64,000 bases of DNA, from the NCBI RefSeq assembly GCF_002575655.3, contig NC_053040.3, positions 465,358,780-465,422,779 on the forward strand, given 5' to 3'. The translations under genes and the position numbers were made by a program. This DNA is from Aegilops tauschii subsp. strangulata (lineage: Eukaryota > Streptophyta > Magnoliopsida > Poales > Poaceae). Shown here one piece after another: positions 21,991 to 35,036 of the stretch. The notes beneath the pieces are model-generated. The model saw only the letters and a program-made list of their open reading frames with translations. It ran no database searches and had not been told where the DNA came from. Numbering within the stretch: the stretch's first letter is position 1; the number at the start of each line of letters is the position of its first letter.

Positions 21991-23293
21991 CTTGTGCAAA
22001 TTACCATTACTATTATCAACTCTCAAAAAGATATAAGTGAAGCATGAGAGTGCAAATATTTCTTCAAAATATAATCATATCAACTCTCAAAATAATATAA
22101 GTGAATCATAAAGTGAAAATATTTCTTCAAAATATAATCACTACCGTGCTAAAAAAGATAAGTGAAGTACTAGAGCAACTGCCCAGTTTAAAATAAATTT
22201 AAGTGAAGCACTTAGAGCATTCTAACAAATCATGATAAACGTGTGGCTCTCTCAAAATAGGTGTGTTTAGAAAGATGATTGTGACAAAGTAAAAACAAAA
22301 CAAAGCAAAGACTCATATAATACACGACGCTCCAAGAAAAACTCATGATAAGTGACGAATAAAAATATAGCTTCAAGTAAAATTACTGATGGTCGTTAGA
22401 AGAAAGAAGGTATGCCTTCCGGGGCATCCCCAAGCTTAGTTGCTTGGGAGTCCTTGAATATTATCTTGGGGTGCCTCGGGCATCCCCAAGATTAGGCTCT
22501 TGCCACTCCTTATTCCTTTATCCATCGTGATCTCACCCAATACTTGAAAACTTTAATCACACAAAACATAACAAAACCTTCGTGAGATCCGTTAGTATAA
22601 GAAAACAAATCACTACTTTAATTACTGTTGCAAACCCATTCATATTTTGTTATTGCATTATACCTACTATATTCTAAATTTACCATGGCTTATAACCCCC
22701 CGATATAATCCATAGATTCATCAAAATAAACAAACAATGCAACAAAAACAGAATCTGTCAACAACAGAACAACCTGTAGAAACCTGAATTATGCTCATAC
22801 TTCTGTAACTCTAAAACTTCTGAAAAATTAGGACAACGTGGGAAATTTTTATTTCAATTATGTAAAAAAATCTGAGCAAAAACACGTTTATGTGAATTTA
22901 CAAATTTCCAGAACTGGGCGCAAAAGTTTCTGTTTTTTCACTGAATCAAGTCAACTATCATCCAAACCATCCTAAAGGCTTTACTTGGCACAAACACTAA
23001 TTAAAACATAAAAACACTCATAACAGTAGCATAATTGTGTGAACACAAGAAAACAGAAAAATAAACAAGAAAAATAAGATAACTACTGGGTTGCCTCCCA
23101 ACTAGCGCTATTGTTTTACACCCCTGGCTAGGCATAATGCATAGTTTCAAGCATTGTCATCTTTCTTCTTCTTTTCTAAGGATGTGTTCTTAACAGGAGG
23201 CTTTTCAAAGGTAATATGAAACACATCATTCATCAAAGTTTTAGCATTAGTAAGTTGTCCATCCGCAAATCCCTCTTGATTACTGGCTACAAT
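21991..23293. other. Non-coding Gypsy-derived sequence
   Basis: AT-rich, without genes. Two tandem copies of a ~65-bp unit ('tatcaactctcaaaa...ttcttcaaaatataatca', 22014-22140) and phrases such as 'ggcatccccaagcttag' and 'tgggttgcctcccaactagcgct' mark it as non-coding interior of a Triticeae Gypsy element, seen from the minus strand. Confidence 0.45.
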
Positions 23294-23356
23294 CTGCTAC
23301 TTGTGAGCTGCGTTGGGATTTCCTCGAAGAGGAGAGGATGATGCAGTATAGTAGAG
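23294..23356 (-). repeat. LTR fragment (same type as the solo LTR at 25523)
   Basis: TGCTACTTGTGAGCTGCGTT and the following 40 bases match 25523-25590 apart from substitutions and small gaps. It is cut at 23356 by the LTR of the Gypsy complex, which therefore seems to have inserted into it. Confidence 0.5.
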
Positions 23357-24834
23357 TGATGACCCACAAGTATAGGGGGTCAATCGTAGTCCTTTCGATA
23401 AGTAAGAGTGTCGAACCCAACAGGAGCAGAAGGAAATGACAAGTGGTTTTCAGGAAGGTATTTTCTGCAAGCACTGAAATAGTCGGTAACAGGTAGTTTG
23501 ATAGCAAGATAATTTGTAACGGACAAGTAACGGTAAAGGTAAATAAAGTGCAGCAAGGTCCAATCCTTTTGTGGCAAAGGACATGCCAAAACGGTCTCTT
23601 ATGATAAGCAAAGTGTTCTTGAGGGTACACAGGAATTTCACCATGTCACTTTCATCATGTTGGTTTGATTTATGTTCGCTACTTTGATAATTTGATATGT
23701 GGGTGGATTGGTGCATAGGTGTTGTTCTTACTTGAAAAACCTCCAACTTATGATTAACCCCCTCGCAAGCATACACAACTACAAGAAAAGTATTAAGATA
23801 AAATCTAACCAAAGCATTAAACTTTTGGATCCAAATCGGCCCCTTACGAAGTAGCGCATAAACTAGGGTTTAAGCTCTGTCACTCTAGCAACCCATCATC
23901 TAATAACTACTCCACAATGCATTCCCTTACGCCCAAATATGGTGAAGTGCCATGTAGTCGACGTCCACATGACACCACTAAGGGAATCACAACATACATA
24001 TCATCAAAATATCGAACACATATCAAGTTCACATGATTACTTGCAACATGACTTCTCCCGTGACCTCCAGAACAAAAGCAACTACTCACAAGATCAGAGG
24101 GGTATTAAATAGCATAAAGGATCTGAACATATAATCTTCCACCAAATAAACCATATAGTAATCAACTACACGATGTAATCAACACTACTAGTCACCCACA
24201 GGTACCAATCTCACGTTCCGGTACAAAGATTGAACACAAGAAATGAACGAGGGTTTGAGAGGAGATGGTGCTGTTGAAGATGTTGATGGAGATTGCCCTC
24301 CCAAATATGAGAGGGTTGTTGGTGATGACGATGGCTTCGATTTCCCCCTCCGGGAGGGAAGTTCCCCTGGCGGAATCGCTCCACCGGAGGGCAAAAGTGC
24401 TCCTGCCCATGTTTTGCCTCAAGACAGCGGCGCTTCGTCCCGAAAGTCCTCCCCTGATTTTTTTTCTAGGTCAAAATGACCTATATACCAGAAGATGGGC
24501 ACCGGAGGTGGGATGGCCTGAGCACAACCCACCAGGGCGCGGCCTGGTGTCTTGTGCTTACCAGGTGCCCCCTCCAGTAGTTATTTGCTCCAGTATTTTT
24601 CATATATTCCAAAACTATTCTCCGTAAATTTTCAGCTCATTTGGAGATGTGCAGAATAGGTAACTCTGACATGGCTTCTTCAGGTCCAGAATTCCAGCTG
24701 CCGGCATTCTCCCTCTTTGTGTAAACCTTGCATATTATGAGAGAAAAGGCATTAGAATTACTCCAAAAGAAATTATTATCCATAAAAACATTATAAATAA
24801 CAGTAGGAAATCATGATGCAAAATGGACGTATCA
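23357..24834 (-). repeat. Gypsy LTR (3' LTR, 1,478 bp)
   Basis: Begins TGATGACCCACAAGTATAGG and ends GGACGTATCA. It matches 40737-42257 along its length with many substitutions and gaps, so it is older than the Angela LTRs. Confidence 0.8.
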
Positions 24835-26259
24835 ACTCCCCCAAGCTTAGACCTCACTCGTCCTCAAGCAAAAGCCGATATCGAGAAACATGTCCACATG
24901 GTTCGAGAGAGAGGTGTCGATAAAAACAAAATACGGACATAGTAGCATCATGCTTATTATCATAACAACAATAAACTTTTTCATATGACTTTTATCATAT
25001 AGCTCCTATCATATAACTTCCTATGAACAAGTAATAATTCATCACAAGATCGAAGTATAAAGCAAAAACTCTATTGAAAACCAACAAACTATATATGTTC
25101 TCAGTCAACTTTGTAACTACAATTCATCTTATTTTCAGGAAGGGTCTCGTATCGGAGCCTTTTGGCAAGTCCACATACTCAACCATCATTTATTCTTCTA
25201 TGATTGCTAACACTCAATGCATACCCATGAGCAAAAAATTTCAACCGGACACATAGAAAGATAGGGGCTTATAATTTCGCCTCCCAACATACTCACCTCA
25301 AGAGTGATGTCAACAATAATAACTCATGCTCACCCATATCCAACTGGATATATGTGCTTAGATCTTTCCTCACCACATGATGCTTGCCAAAGGAGAAAGT
25401 AAAAAGGAATAGGGATGAATACTTTGACTCTTGCATAAAAGTAAAAGATAGGCCCTTCGTAGAGGGAAGCACAGGTTGCCATGCGCTTTTGTTTGTATGC
25501 CAAATCCCTTAATGTAAAAGAATGCTACTCCTTGAGCTTGCGTTGGATTTTCCCTTGAAGAGGAAAGGGTGATGTAGCAAAGTAGAGATAAGTATTTCCC
25601 TTAGTTTGAGAACCAAGGTATCAATCCAGTAGGAGGTACAAACAAGTCTACAATCTATGCACCTGCACAAACAATCAAACACTTGCACCCAACGCGATAA
25701 AGGGGTTGTCAATCCCTTCACGGTCACTTGCAAGGATGAGATCTGATAGAGATATATATATATATAAAAGATTACTAAAACGTAAAATAAAGTAAATACA
25801 AATAAATTGCAGCAAGGTATTTTTGGGTTTTTTGGTTTATAGATCTGAAAATATATGATTGAAAATAGACCCGGGGGCCATAGGTTTCACTAGAGGCTTC
25901 TCTCTTGAAACAAAACATACGGTGGGTCAACAAATTACTGTCCATCAATTCATAGAAAAGCACAAAATTATGACGATATCCAAGGCAATGATTATGAATA
26001 TAGGCATCTCGTCCGTGTCAAGTAGATCGAAACGATTCTGCATCTACCACTATTACTCCACACGTCGACCGACTCCTGCCTGCATCTAGAGTATTAAGTT
26101 CATAAGAACAGAGTAACGCCTTAAGTAAGATGACATGATGTAGAGGGATAAACTCAAGCAATATGATGAAAACCCCATCTTTTTACCCTTGATGGCAACA
26201 ATACAATACGCATCAAAGAACATCACGTTATATTGCCCCTTGTGATACAACCTTTATTA
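24835..26259 (-). other. Gypsy 3' non-coding interior
   Basis: Non-coding sequence next to the 3' LTR, interrupted by the solo LTR. It is collinear with 42258-42990 and continues at 34813-35036 beyond Angela copy 2. No gene is supported. Confidence 0.65.
25523..26215 (-). repeat. Solo LTR with perfect 5-bp target duplication
   Basis: 693 bp from TGCTACTCCTTGAGC to ACGCATCA, flanked by aagaa at 25518-25522 and 26216-26220. The wording (TTGAGCTTGCGTTGG, AGACCCGGGGGCCATAGGTT) belongs to an abundant Triticeae Gypsy LTR. Removing it and one aagaa restores collinearity with 42945-42975. It contains an (AT)n run at 25751-25766. It likely arose by LTR-LTR recombination, possibly with an internal deletion, since I expect such LTRs to be longer. 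Confidence 0.75.
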
Positions 26260-27986
26260 TGTTGGGGATCGTAGCAGAAATTAAAATTTTCTACGCATCA
26301 CCAAGATCAATCTATGGAGTTTACTAGCAACGAGAGGGGAGGAGTGCATCTACATACCCTTGTAGATCGCGAGCGGAAGCGTTCAAGAGAACGGGGTTGA
26401 TGGAGTCGTACTCGTCGTGATCCAAATCACCGATGATCCAAATGCCGAACGGACGGCACCTCCGCGTTCAACACACGTACGGAGTGGTGACGTCTCCCAT
26501 GCCTTGATCCAGCAAGGAGGAGGGAGAGGTTGAGGAAGAAGGCTCCAACAGCAGCACGACGGCGTGGTGGTAGTGGAGTGATAGATCTCCGGCAGGGCTT
26601 CGCCAAGCACACGCGGAGGAGGAGAGGTGTTGGGGAGGGGAGGGGCTGTGCCTTGGATGTGGTGCTGCAGCCCTCCCGTCACCCCTCTATTTATAGGGAG
26701 AAGGGGAAAGGGGGCCGGCCCCTCTAGATGGGATCTAGAGGGGGGCGGCGGCCAAGGGGGGAGGTGGCTTGCCCCCCAAGCAAGGGGGGGGGGGCGCCCC
26801 CTTTAGGGTTCCCCCCAAACCCTAGGCGCATGGGCCCAAGGGGGGTTGGCGCCCAGCCCACTAAGGGCTGGTTCCCTTCCACCTACAGCCCATAAGGCCC
26901 TCCGGGGCAGGTGGACCCTCCCGGTGGACCCCCGAAACCCCTCCGGTGGTCCCGGTACAATACCGGTATACCCCCGAATATTTCCGGTGACCGTATGGTG
27001 ACTTCCCATATATAAATCTTTACCTCCGGACCATTCTGGAACTCCTCGTGACGTCCGGGATCTCATCCGGGACTCCGAACAACATTCGGTAATCACATAC
27101 AAACCTTCCTTATAACCCTAGCATCATCGAACCTGAAGTGTGTAGACCCTATGGGTTCGGGAATCATGCAGACATGACCGAGACACCTCTCTAGCCAATA
27201 ACCAACAACGGGATCTGGATACCCATGTTGGCTCCCACATGTTCCATGATGATCTCATCAGATGAACCACGATGTCGAGGATTCAAGCAATCCCGTATAC
27301 AATTCCCTTTGTCTATTGATATGTTACTTGCCCGAGATTCGATCGTCGGTATCCCTATACCTTGTTCAATCTCGTTACCGGCAAGTCTCTTTACTCGTTC
27401 CGTAACGCATGATCCCGTGGCTAACTCATTAGTCACATTGAGCTCACTATGATGATGCATTACCGAGTGGGCCCAGAGATACCTCTCCGTCATATGGAGT
27501 GACAAATCCCAGTCTTGGTTCGTGCCAACCCAACAGACACTTTCGGAGATACCTGTAGTGCACCTTTATAGCCACCCAGTTACGTTGTGATGTTTGGTAC
27601 ACCCAAAGCATTCCTACGGTATTCGGGAGTTGCACAATCTCATGGTCTAAGGAAACGATACTTGACATTAGAAAAGCTCTTAGCAAACGAACTACACGAT
27701 CTTGTGCTATGCTTAGGATTGGGTCTTGTCCATCACATCATTCTCCTAATGATGTGATCCCGTTATCAATGACATCCAATGTCCATGGTCAGGAAACCAT
27801 AACCATCTATTGATCAACGAGCTAGTCAACTAGAGGCTTACTAGGGACATGTTGTGGTCTATCTATTCACACATGTATTACGGTTTCCAGTTAATACAAT
27901 TATAGCATGAACAATAGACAATTATCATGAACAAGGAAATACAATACTAACCATTTTATTATTGCCTCTAGGGCATATTTCCAACA
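26260..27986 (-). repeat. 3' LTR of Angela copy 2
   Basis: 1,727 bp. In plus coordinates it starts TGTTGGGGATCGTAGCAG and ends GCATATTTCCAACA. The polypurine tract (minus CAAGTGGGAGAC) abuts at 27987-28000. Confidence 0.93.
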
Positions 27987-28429
27987 GTCTCCCACTTGCA
28001 CTAGAGTCAATAATCTAGTTCACATCACTATGTGATTGTAATGAATCCAACACCCATGGGGTTTGTTCATATCTCGCTTGTGAGAGAGGTTATTAGTCAA
28101 CGGGTCTGAACCTTTCAGATCCGTGTGTGCTTTACAAATCTCTATGTCATCTTGTAGATGCAGCTACCACGCGCTACTTGGAGCTATTCCAAATAACTGC
28201 TCTACTATACGAATCCGGTTCACTACTCAGAGTCATCCAGATTAGTGTCAAAGTTTGCATCGACGTAACCCTTTACGATGAACTCTTTTACCACCTCCAT
28301 AATCGAGAAAATTCCCTAGTCCACTAGTTACTAAGGATAAGTTCGACCACTGTCATGTGATCCATTCCTGGATCACTATTGTACCCCTTGACTAACTCAT
28401 GGCAAGGCACACTTCAAGTGCGGTACACA

Positions 28430-31400
28430 GCATAGCATACTGTAGAGCCTACGTCTAAAGCATAGGGGACGACCTTCGTCCTTTCTCTCTCTTCTGCCGT
28501 GGTCAGGTCTTGAGTCTTACTCAATACTCAAACCTTGTAACACAGCCAAGAACTCCTTCTTTGCTGATCTATTTTGAACTCCTTCAAAATCTTGTCACGG
28601 TATGTATTCATTTTGAAAGTACTATTAAGTGTTTTTGATATATCCTTATAGATCTTGATGCTCAATGTTGAAGTAGCTTAATCCAGGTTTTCCATTGAAA
28701 AACACTTTTCAAATAATCCTGTATGCTTTCCAGAAATTCTACATCATTTCTGATCAATGATATGTTAACAACATATACTCATCAAAAATCTATAGTGCTC
28801 CCACTCACTTCGTTGGAAATACAAGTTTCTCATAAACTTTGTATAAACCCAAAATCTTTGATCATCTCATCAAAGCGTACATTCCAACTCCGAGATGCTT
28901 ACTCCAGTCCTTAGCAGGATTGCTTGAGCTTTGCATACTTTTTAGCATCTTTCAGGATTGACAAAACCTTCTGGTTGTATCACATACAACCTTTCCTCAA
29001 GAAAATCGTCGAGGAAACAATGTTTTGACATCCTATCTGCAAGATTTCATAAATAATGCAGTAACTGCTAATATAATTCCAACAGACTCTTAGCATCGCT
29101 ACGAGTGAGAAAGTCTCATCGCAGTCAACTCCTTGAACTTGTCGGAAAACATCTTAACGACAAGTCGAGCTTTCTTAATGGTGACACTTACCATCATTGT
29201 CCGTCTTCCTTTTAAAGTCCATCTGCACCCAACAGCCTTACGACCATCAAGTAGTTCTTTCGAAGTCTATACTTTGTTTTTATACATGGATCCTCTCTCG
29301 GATTTTAGCCATTCGTCGGAATCCGGGCCCATCATCGCTTCTCCATAGCTCGTAGGTTCATTGTTGTCTAGCAACATGACTTCCAAGACAGGATTATGTA
29401 CCACTCTGAAGTAGCATGCATCCTTGTCGTCCTACGAGGTTTGGTAGTGACTTGATCCGAAGTTTCATGATCACTATCATAAGCTTCCACTTCAATTGGT
29501 GTAGGTGCCACAGGAACAACTTCCTGTGCCCTGCTACACACTAGTTGAAGTCATGGTTCAATAACCTCATCAAGTCTCCACCATCCTCCCACTCCATTCT
29601 TTCGAGAGAAACTTTTCCTCGAGAAAGGACATGTTTCTAGAAACAATCACTTTGCTTCCGGATCTGAAATAGGAGGTATACCCAACTGTTTTGGGTATTC
29701 TATGAAGATGCATTTATCCGCTTTGGGTTCGAGCTTATCAACCTTAAACTTTTCCACATAAGCATCGCAGCCCCAAACTTTTAAGAAACGACAGCTTAGG
29801 TTTCTCTAAACCATAGTTCATATGGTGTCGTCTCAACGGAATTGCGTGGTGCCCTATTTAAAGTGAATGCGGTTGTCTCTAATGCCTAACCCATAAACGA
29901 TAGTGTAATTCGATAAGAGACATCATGGTATGCACCATATCCAATAGGGTGCAGTTATGATGTTCGGACACACCATCACACTATGGTGTTCCAGGCGGTA
30001 TTAGTCATGAAACAATTTCCACAATTTCTTAATTGTGTGCCAAACTCGTAACTCAGATATTCATCTCTATGATCATATCACAAACATTTTATCCTCTTGT
30101 CACGACGATCTTCAACTTCACTCTGAAATTACTTGAACCTTTCAATAATTCAGACTTGTGTTTCATCAAGTAAATATACTCAGCATCTACTCAAATCATC
30201 TGTGAAGCAAGAACATAACGATATCCACTGCATGCCTCAGCACTCATTGGACTGCAAACATCAAAATGTATTACTTCCAACAAGTTGCTTTCTTGATCCA
30301 TCTTACTGAAAACGAGGCCTTTGAGTCATCTTGCCCATGTGGTATGATTTGCATGTCTCAAGTGATTCAAAATCAAGTGAGTCCAAACGATCCATCTGTA
30401 TGGACGTTCTTCATGCATATATACTAATAGACATGGTTCGCATGTCTCAATCTTTTCAAAAATGAGTGAGTCCAAAGATCCATCAACATGGATCTTCTTC
30501 ATGCGTTTTTATACCAATATGACTCAAGTGGCAGTGCCACAAGTATGTGGTACTATCATTACTATCTTATATCTTTTGGCATGAACATGTGTATCACTAC
30601 GATCGAGATTCAATAAACCATTCATTTTAGGTGCAAGACCATTGAAGGTATTATTCAAATAGACAGAGTAACCATTATTCTCCTTAAATGAATAACCGTA
30701 TTGCGATAAACATAATCCAATCATGTCTATGCTCAACGCAAACACCAAATAACAATTATTTAGGTTTAACACCAATCTCGATGGTAGAGGGAGCATGCGA
30801 TGCTTGATCACATCAACCTTGGAAACACTTCCAACACATATCGTCATCTCACCTTTAGCTAGTCTCCGTTTATTCCGTAGCCTTTTATTTCGAGTTACCA
30901 ACAGTTAGCAACCGAACCGGTATCTAATACCCTGGTGCTACTAGGAGTACTAGTAAAGTACACATTAATATAATGTATATCCAATATACTTCTGTCGACC
31001 TTGCCTACCTTCTCATCTACCAAGTATCTAGGGTAGTTCTGCTTTAGTGACCATTCCCCTCATTACAGAAGCATTTAGTCTCGAGTTTGGGTTCAACCTT
31101 GGGTTTATTCACTAGAGCAGCAACTGGTTTGCCGTTTCATGAAGTATCCCTTCTTTCCCTTGCCCTTCTTGAAACTAGTGGTTTTACTAACCATCAACAA
31201 TTGATGCTCCTACTTGATTTCTACTTTCGCGGTGTCAAACATCGCGAATAGCTCAAGGATCATCATATCTATCCCTGACTTGTTATAGTTCATCACGAAG
31301 CTCTAGTAGCTTGGTGGCAGTGACTTTGGAGAACCATCACTATCTCATCTGGAAGATTAACTCCCACTCGATTCAAGCGATTGTGGTACTCAGACAATCT

Positions 31401-31790
31401 GAGCACATGCTCAACGGTTGAGCTTTTCTCCCTTAGTTTGCAGGCTTAAGAAACTTGTCAGAGGTCTCATACCTCTTGACGTGGGCACGAGCCTAAAATC
31501 CCAATTGCAGCTCTTGGAACATCTCATATGTTCCGCGACGTTTCAAAATGTCTTCGGTGCCTCAATTCTAAACCGTTCAACATTACGCACTGAACTATCA
31601 CGTAGTCATCAAAACGTGTATGTCAGATGTTCGCAACATCCACAAACGACGCTCGAGGTTCAGCACACCGAGCGGTGCATTAAGGACATAAGCCTTCTAT
31701 GCAGCAATGAGGACAATCCTCAGTTTACGGACCCAGTCCGCATAATTGCTACTATCAACTTTCAACTAAATTTTCTCTAGGAACATATCG
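28430..31790 (-). pseudogene. Decayed gag-pol of Angela copy 2
   Basis: Collinear with the interior of copy 1 and broken throughout. The integrase-side segment encodes GTATTCTCC-region codons such as NLDRSDTHVHAKRYKIV at about 30570-30620. The same 88-bp frame-breaking duplication seen in copy 1 lies at about 30329-30504 (starts of the two units 88 bases apart). The RT catalytic site reads YVVN instead of YVDD at 28764-28775. Gag remnants lie at about 31040-31790. Confidence 0.85.
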
Positions 31791-33080
31791 TAAACAGTAG
31801 AACTAAAGCGTAAGCTACGGCATAATTTGCAAAGACCTTTTGACTATGTTCATGATAATTAAGTTCATCTAATTATTTAATGAACTCCCACTCAGATAGA
31901 CATCCCTCTAGTCATCTAAGTGATACATGATCCGAGTCAACTAGGCCGTGTGCGATCATCACGTGAGACGGACTAGTCATCATCGGTGAACATCTCCATG
32001 TTGATCGTATCTACTATACGACTCATGTTCGACCTTTCGGTCTCTTGTGTTCCGAGGCCATGTCTGTACATGCTAGGCTCGTCAAGTCAACCTAAGTGTT
32101 TCACATGTGTAAATCTGGCTTACACCCGTTGTATGCGAACGTTAGAATCTATCACATCCGATCATCACGTGGTGCTTCGAAACAACGAACCTTCGCAACG
32201 GTGCACAGTTAGGGGTAACACGTATCTTGAAATTTTAGTGAGGGATCATCTTATTTATGCTACCGTTGTTTTAAGCAAATAAGATGTAAACATGACAAAC
32301 ATCACATGCAAATCATAAAGTGACATGATATGGCCAATATCATCTTGTGCCTTTGATCTCCATCTTCGAGGCGCGGCATGATCACCTTCGTCACCGGCAT
32401 GACACCATGATCTCCATCATCGTGTCTTCATGAAGTTGTCTCGCCAACTATTATTTCTACTACTATGGCTAACGGTTAGCAATAAAGTAAAGTAATTACA
32501 TGGCGTTTTCAATGACACACAGGTCATACAATAAATTAAGACAACTCCTATGGCTCCTGCCGGTTATCATACTCATCGACATGCAAGTCGTGATTCCTAT
32601 TACAAGAACATGATCAATCTCATACATCACATATATAATTCATCACATCCTTTTGGCCATATCACATCACATAGCATACCCTGCAAAAACAAGTTAGATG
32701 TCCTCTAATTGTTGTTGCATGTTTTACGTGGCTGCTATGGGTTTCTAGCAAGAACGTTTCTTACCTACGCAAAAGCCACAACGGTGATATGCCAATTGCT
32801 ATTTACCCTTCATAAGGACCCTTTTCATCGAATCTGATCCAACTAAAGTGGGAGAGACAGACACCCGCTAGCCACCTTATGCATCAAGTGCATGTCAGTC
32901 GATGGAACCTGTCTCACGTATGAGTACATGTAAGGTCGGTCCGGGCCGCTTCATCCCACAATGCCGCCGAATCAAGATAAGACTAGTAACGGCAAGCAAA
33001 TTTGAACAAATCATCGCCCACAACTACTTTGTGTTCTACTCGTGCATAGAATCTACGCATAGACCTAGCTCTGATAGCAC

Positions 33081-34812
33081 TGTTGGGGATCGTAGCAGAA
33101 ATTAAAATTTTCTACGCATCACCAAGATCAATGTATGGAGTTTACTAGCAACGAGAGGGGAGGAGTGCATCTACATACCCTTGTAGATCGCGAGCGGAAG
33201 CGTTCAAGAGAACGGGGTTGATGGAGTCGTACTCGTCGTGATCCAAATCACCGATGATCCAAGCGCCGAACGGACGGCACCTCCGCGTTCAACACACGTA
33301 CGGAGCGGTGACGTCTCCCACGCCTTGATCCAGCAAGGAGGAGGGAGAGGTTGAGGAAGAAGGCTCCAACAGCAGCACGACGGCGTGGTGGTGGTGGACT
33401 GACAGATCTCCGGCAGGGCTTCGCCAAGCACACGCGGAGGAGGAGAGGTGTTGGGGAGGGGAGGGGCTGCGCCTTGGATGTGGTGCTGCAGCCCTCCCCT
33501 CACCCCTCTATTTATAGGGAGAAGGGGAAAGGGGGCCGGCCCCTCTAGATGGGATCTAGAGGGGGGCGGCGGCCAAGGGGGGAGGTGGCTTGCCCACCAA
33601 GCAAGGGGGGGGGGGGGGGGCGCCCCCTTTAGGGTTCCCCCCAAACCCTAGGCGCATGGGACCTAGGGGGGTTGGCGCCCAGCCCACTAAGGGCTGGTTC
33701 CCTTCCACCTACAGCCCATAAGGCCCTCTGGGGCAGGTGGACCCTCCCGGTGGACCCCCGGAACCCCTCCGGTGGTCCCGGTACAATACCGGTATACCCC
33801 CGAATATTTCCGGTGACCGTATGGTGACTTCCCATATATAAATCTTTACCTCCGGACCATTCCGGAACTCCTCGTGACGTCCGGGATCTCATCCGGGACT
33901 CCGAACAACATTCAGTAATCACATACAAACCTTCCTTATAACCCTAGCGTCATCGAACCTTAAGTGTGTAGACCCTACGGGTTCGGGAATCATGCAGACA
34001 TGACCGAGACACCTCTCTAGCCAATAACCAACAACGGGATCTGGATACCCATGTTGGCTCCCACATGTTCCACGATGATCTCATCGGATGAACCACGATG
34101 TCGAGGATTCAAGCAATCCCGTATACAATTCCCTTTGTCTATCGGTATGTTACTTGCCCGAGATTCGATCGTCGGTATCCCTATACCTTGTTCAATCTCG
34201 TTACCGGCAAGTCTCTTTACTCGTTCCGTAACGCATGATCCCGTGGCTAACTCATTAGTCACATTGAGCTCATTATGATGATGCATTACTGAGTGGGCCC
34301 AGAGATACCTCTCCGTCATACGGAGTGACAAATCCCAGTCTCGATTCATGCCAACCCAACAGACACCTTCGGAGATACCTGTAGTGCACCTTTATAGCCA
34401 CCCAGTTACGTTGTGACGTTTGGTACACCCAAAGCATTCCTACGGTATCCGGGAGTTGCACAATCTCATGGTCTAAGGAAACGATACTTGACATTAGAAA
34501 AGCTCTTAGCAAACGAACTACACGATCTTGTGCTATGCTTAGGATTGGGTCTTGTCCATCACATCATTCTCCTAATGATGTGATCCCGTTATCAATGACA
34601 TCCAATGTCCATGGTCAGGAAACCATAACCATCTATTGATCAACGAGCTAGTCAACTAGAGGCTTACTAGGGACATGTTGTGGTCTATCTATTCACACAT
34701 GTATTACGGTTTCCAGTTAATACAATTATAGCATGAACAATAGACAATTATCATGAACAAGGAAATACAATAATAACCATTTTATTATTGCCTCTAGGGC
34801 ATATTTCCAACA
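33081..34812 (-). repeat. 5' LTR of Angela copy 2
   Basis: 1,732 bp, nearly identical to 26260-27986, with a longer poly-G run (33606-33620). The minus-strand sequence next to it, TGCTATCAGAGCTAGGTCTA at 33079-33060, is the primer-binding region with ATCAGAGC intact. Confidence 0.93.
33508..33517 (-). promoter_or_regulatory. LTR TATA box (copy 2, 5' LTR)
   Basis: CTATTTATAG on plus, CTATAAATAG on minus, at the same LTR position as in copy 1. Confidence 0.6.
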
Positions 34813-35036
34813 TATTATGCAGTCTGTCGCCTTTATTACTTTGCCATCACAAGTTCGTACAACGCTCAATTTTCTCTTACACTAAGTGATCCAACAGACT
34901 TAGAAGCAATTTTTATTGCCTAATTGCACCGATGACAACTTACTTGAAGGATCTTACTCAATCCCTAGGTAGGTATGGTGGACTCTCAAAATAAGATTTT
35001 GGGTTTAAGGGTTTTTGGATGCACAAGTAGTATCTC
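34813..35036 (-). other. Gypsy 3' interior, continued
   Basis: Picks up directly after Angela copy 2 and matches 42988-43206 ('gatgcaccgatgacaactta', 'tacttgaaggatcttact'). It is cut at 35036 by the WIS-like LTR. Confidence 0.65.

Larger units (their letters stand above)
26260..34812 (-). mobile_element. Angela-type Ty1/Copia LTR retrotransposon, complete but coding-defective (copy 2)
   Basis: 8,553 bp in reverse orientation, with LTRs at 26260-27986 and 33081-34812 and a perfect 5-bp target duplication tatta (26255-26259 and 34813-34817). By eye the LTRs differ at roughly three dozen positions, so it is young but somewhat older than copy 1. It is inserted in the Gypsy 3' interior. Confidence 0.94.

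Noticed and set aside
24243..24479. Acidic frame in the Gypsy LTR (also 41660-41884)
   Set aside because: It is present in both LTRs with different lengths, has no start context or known domain, and lies in non-coding LTR sequence.
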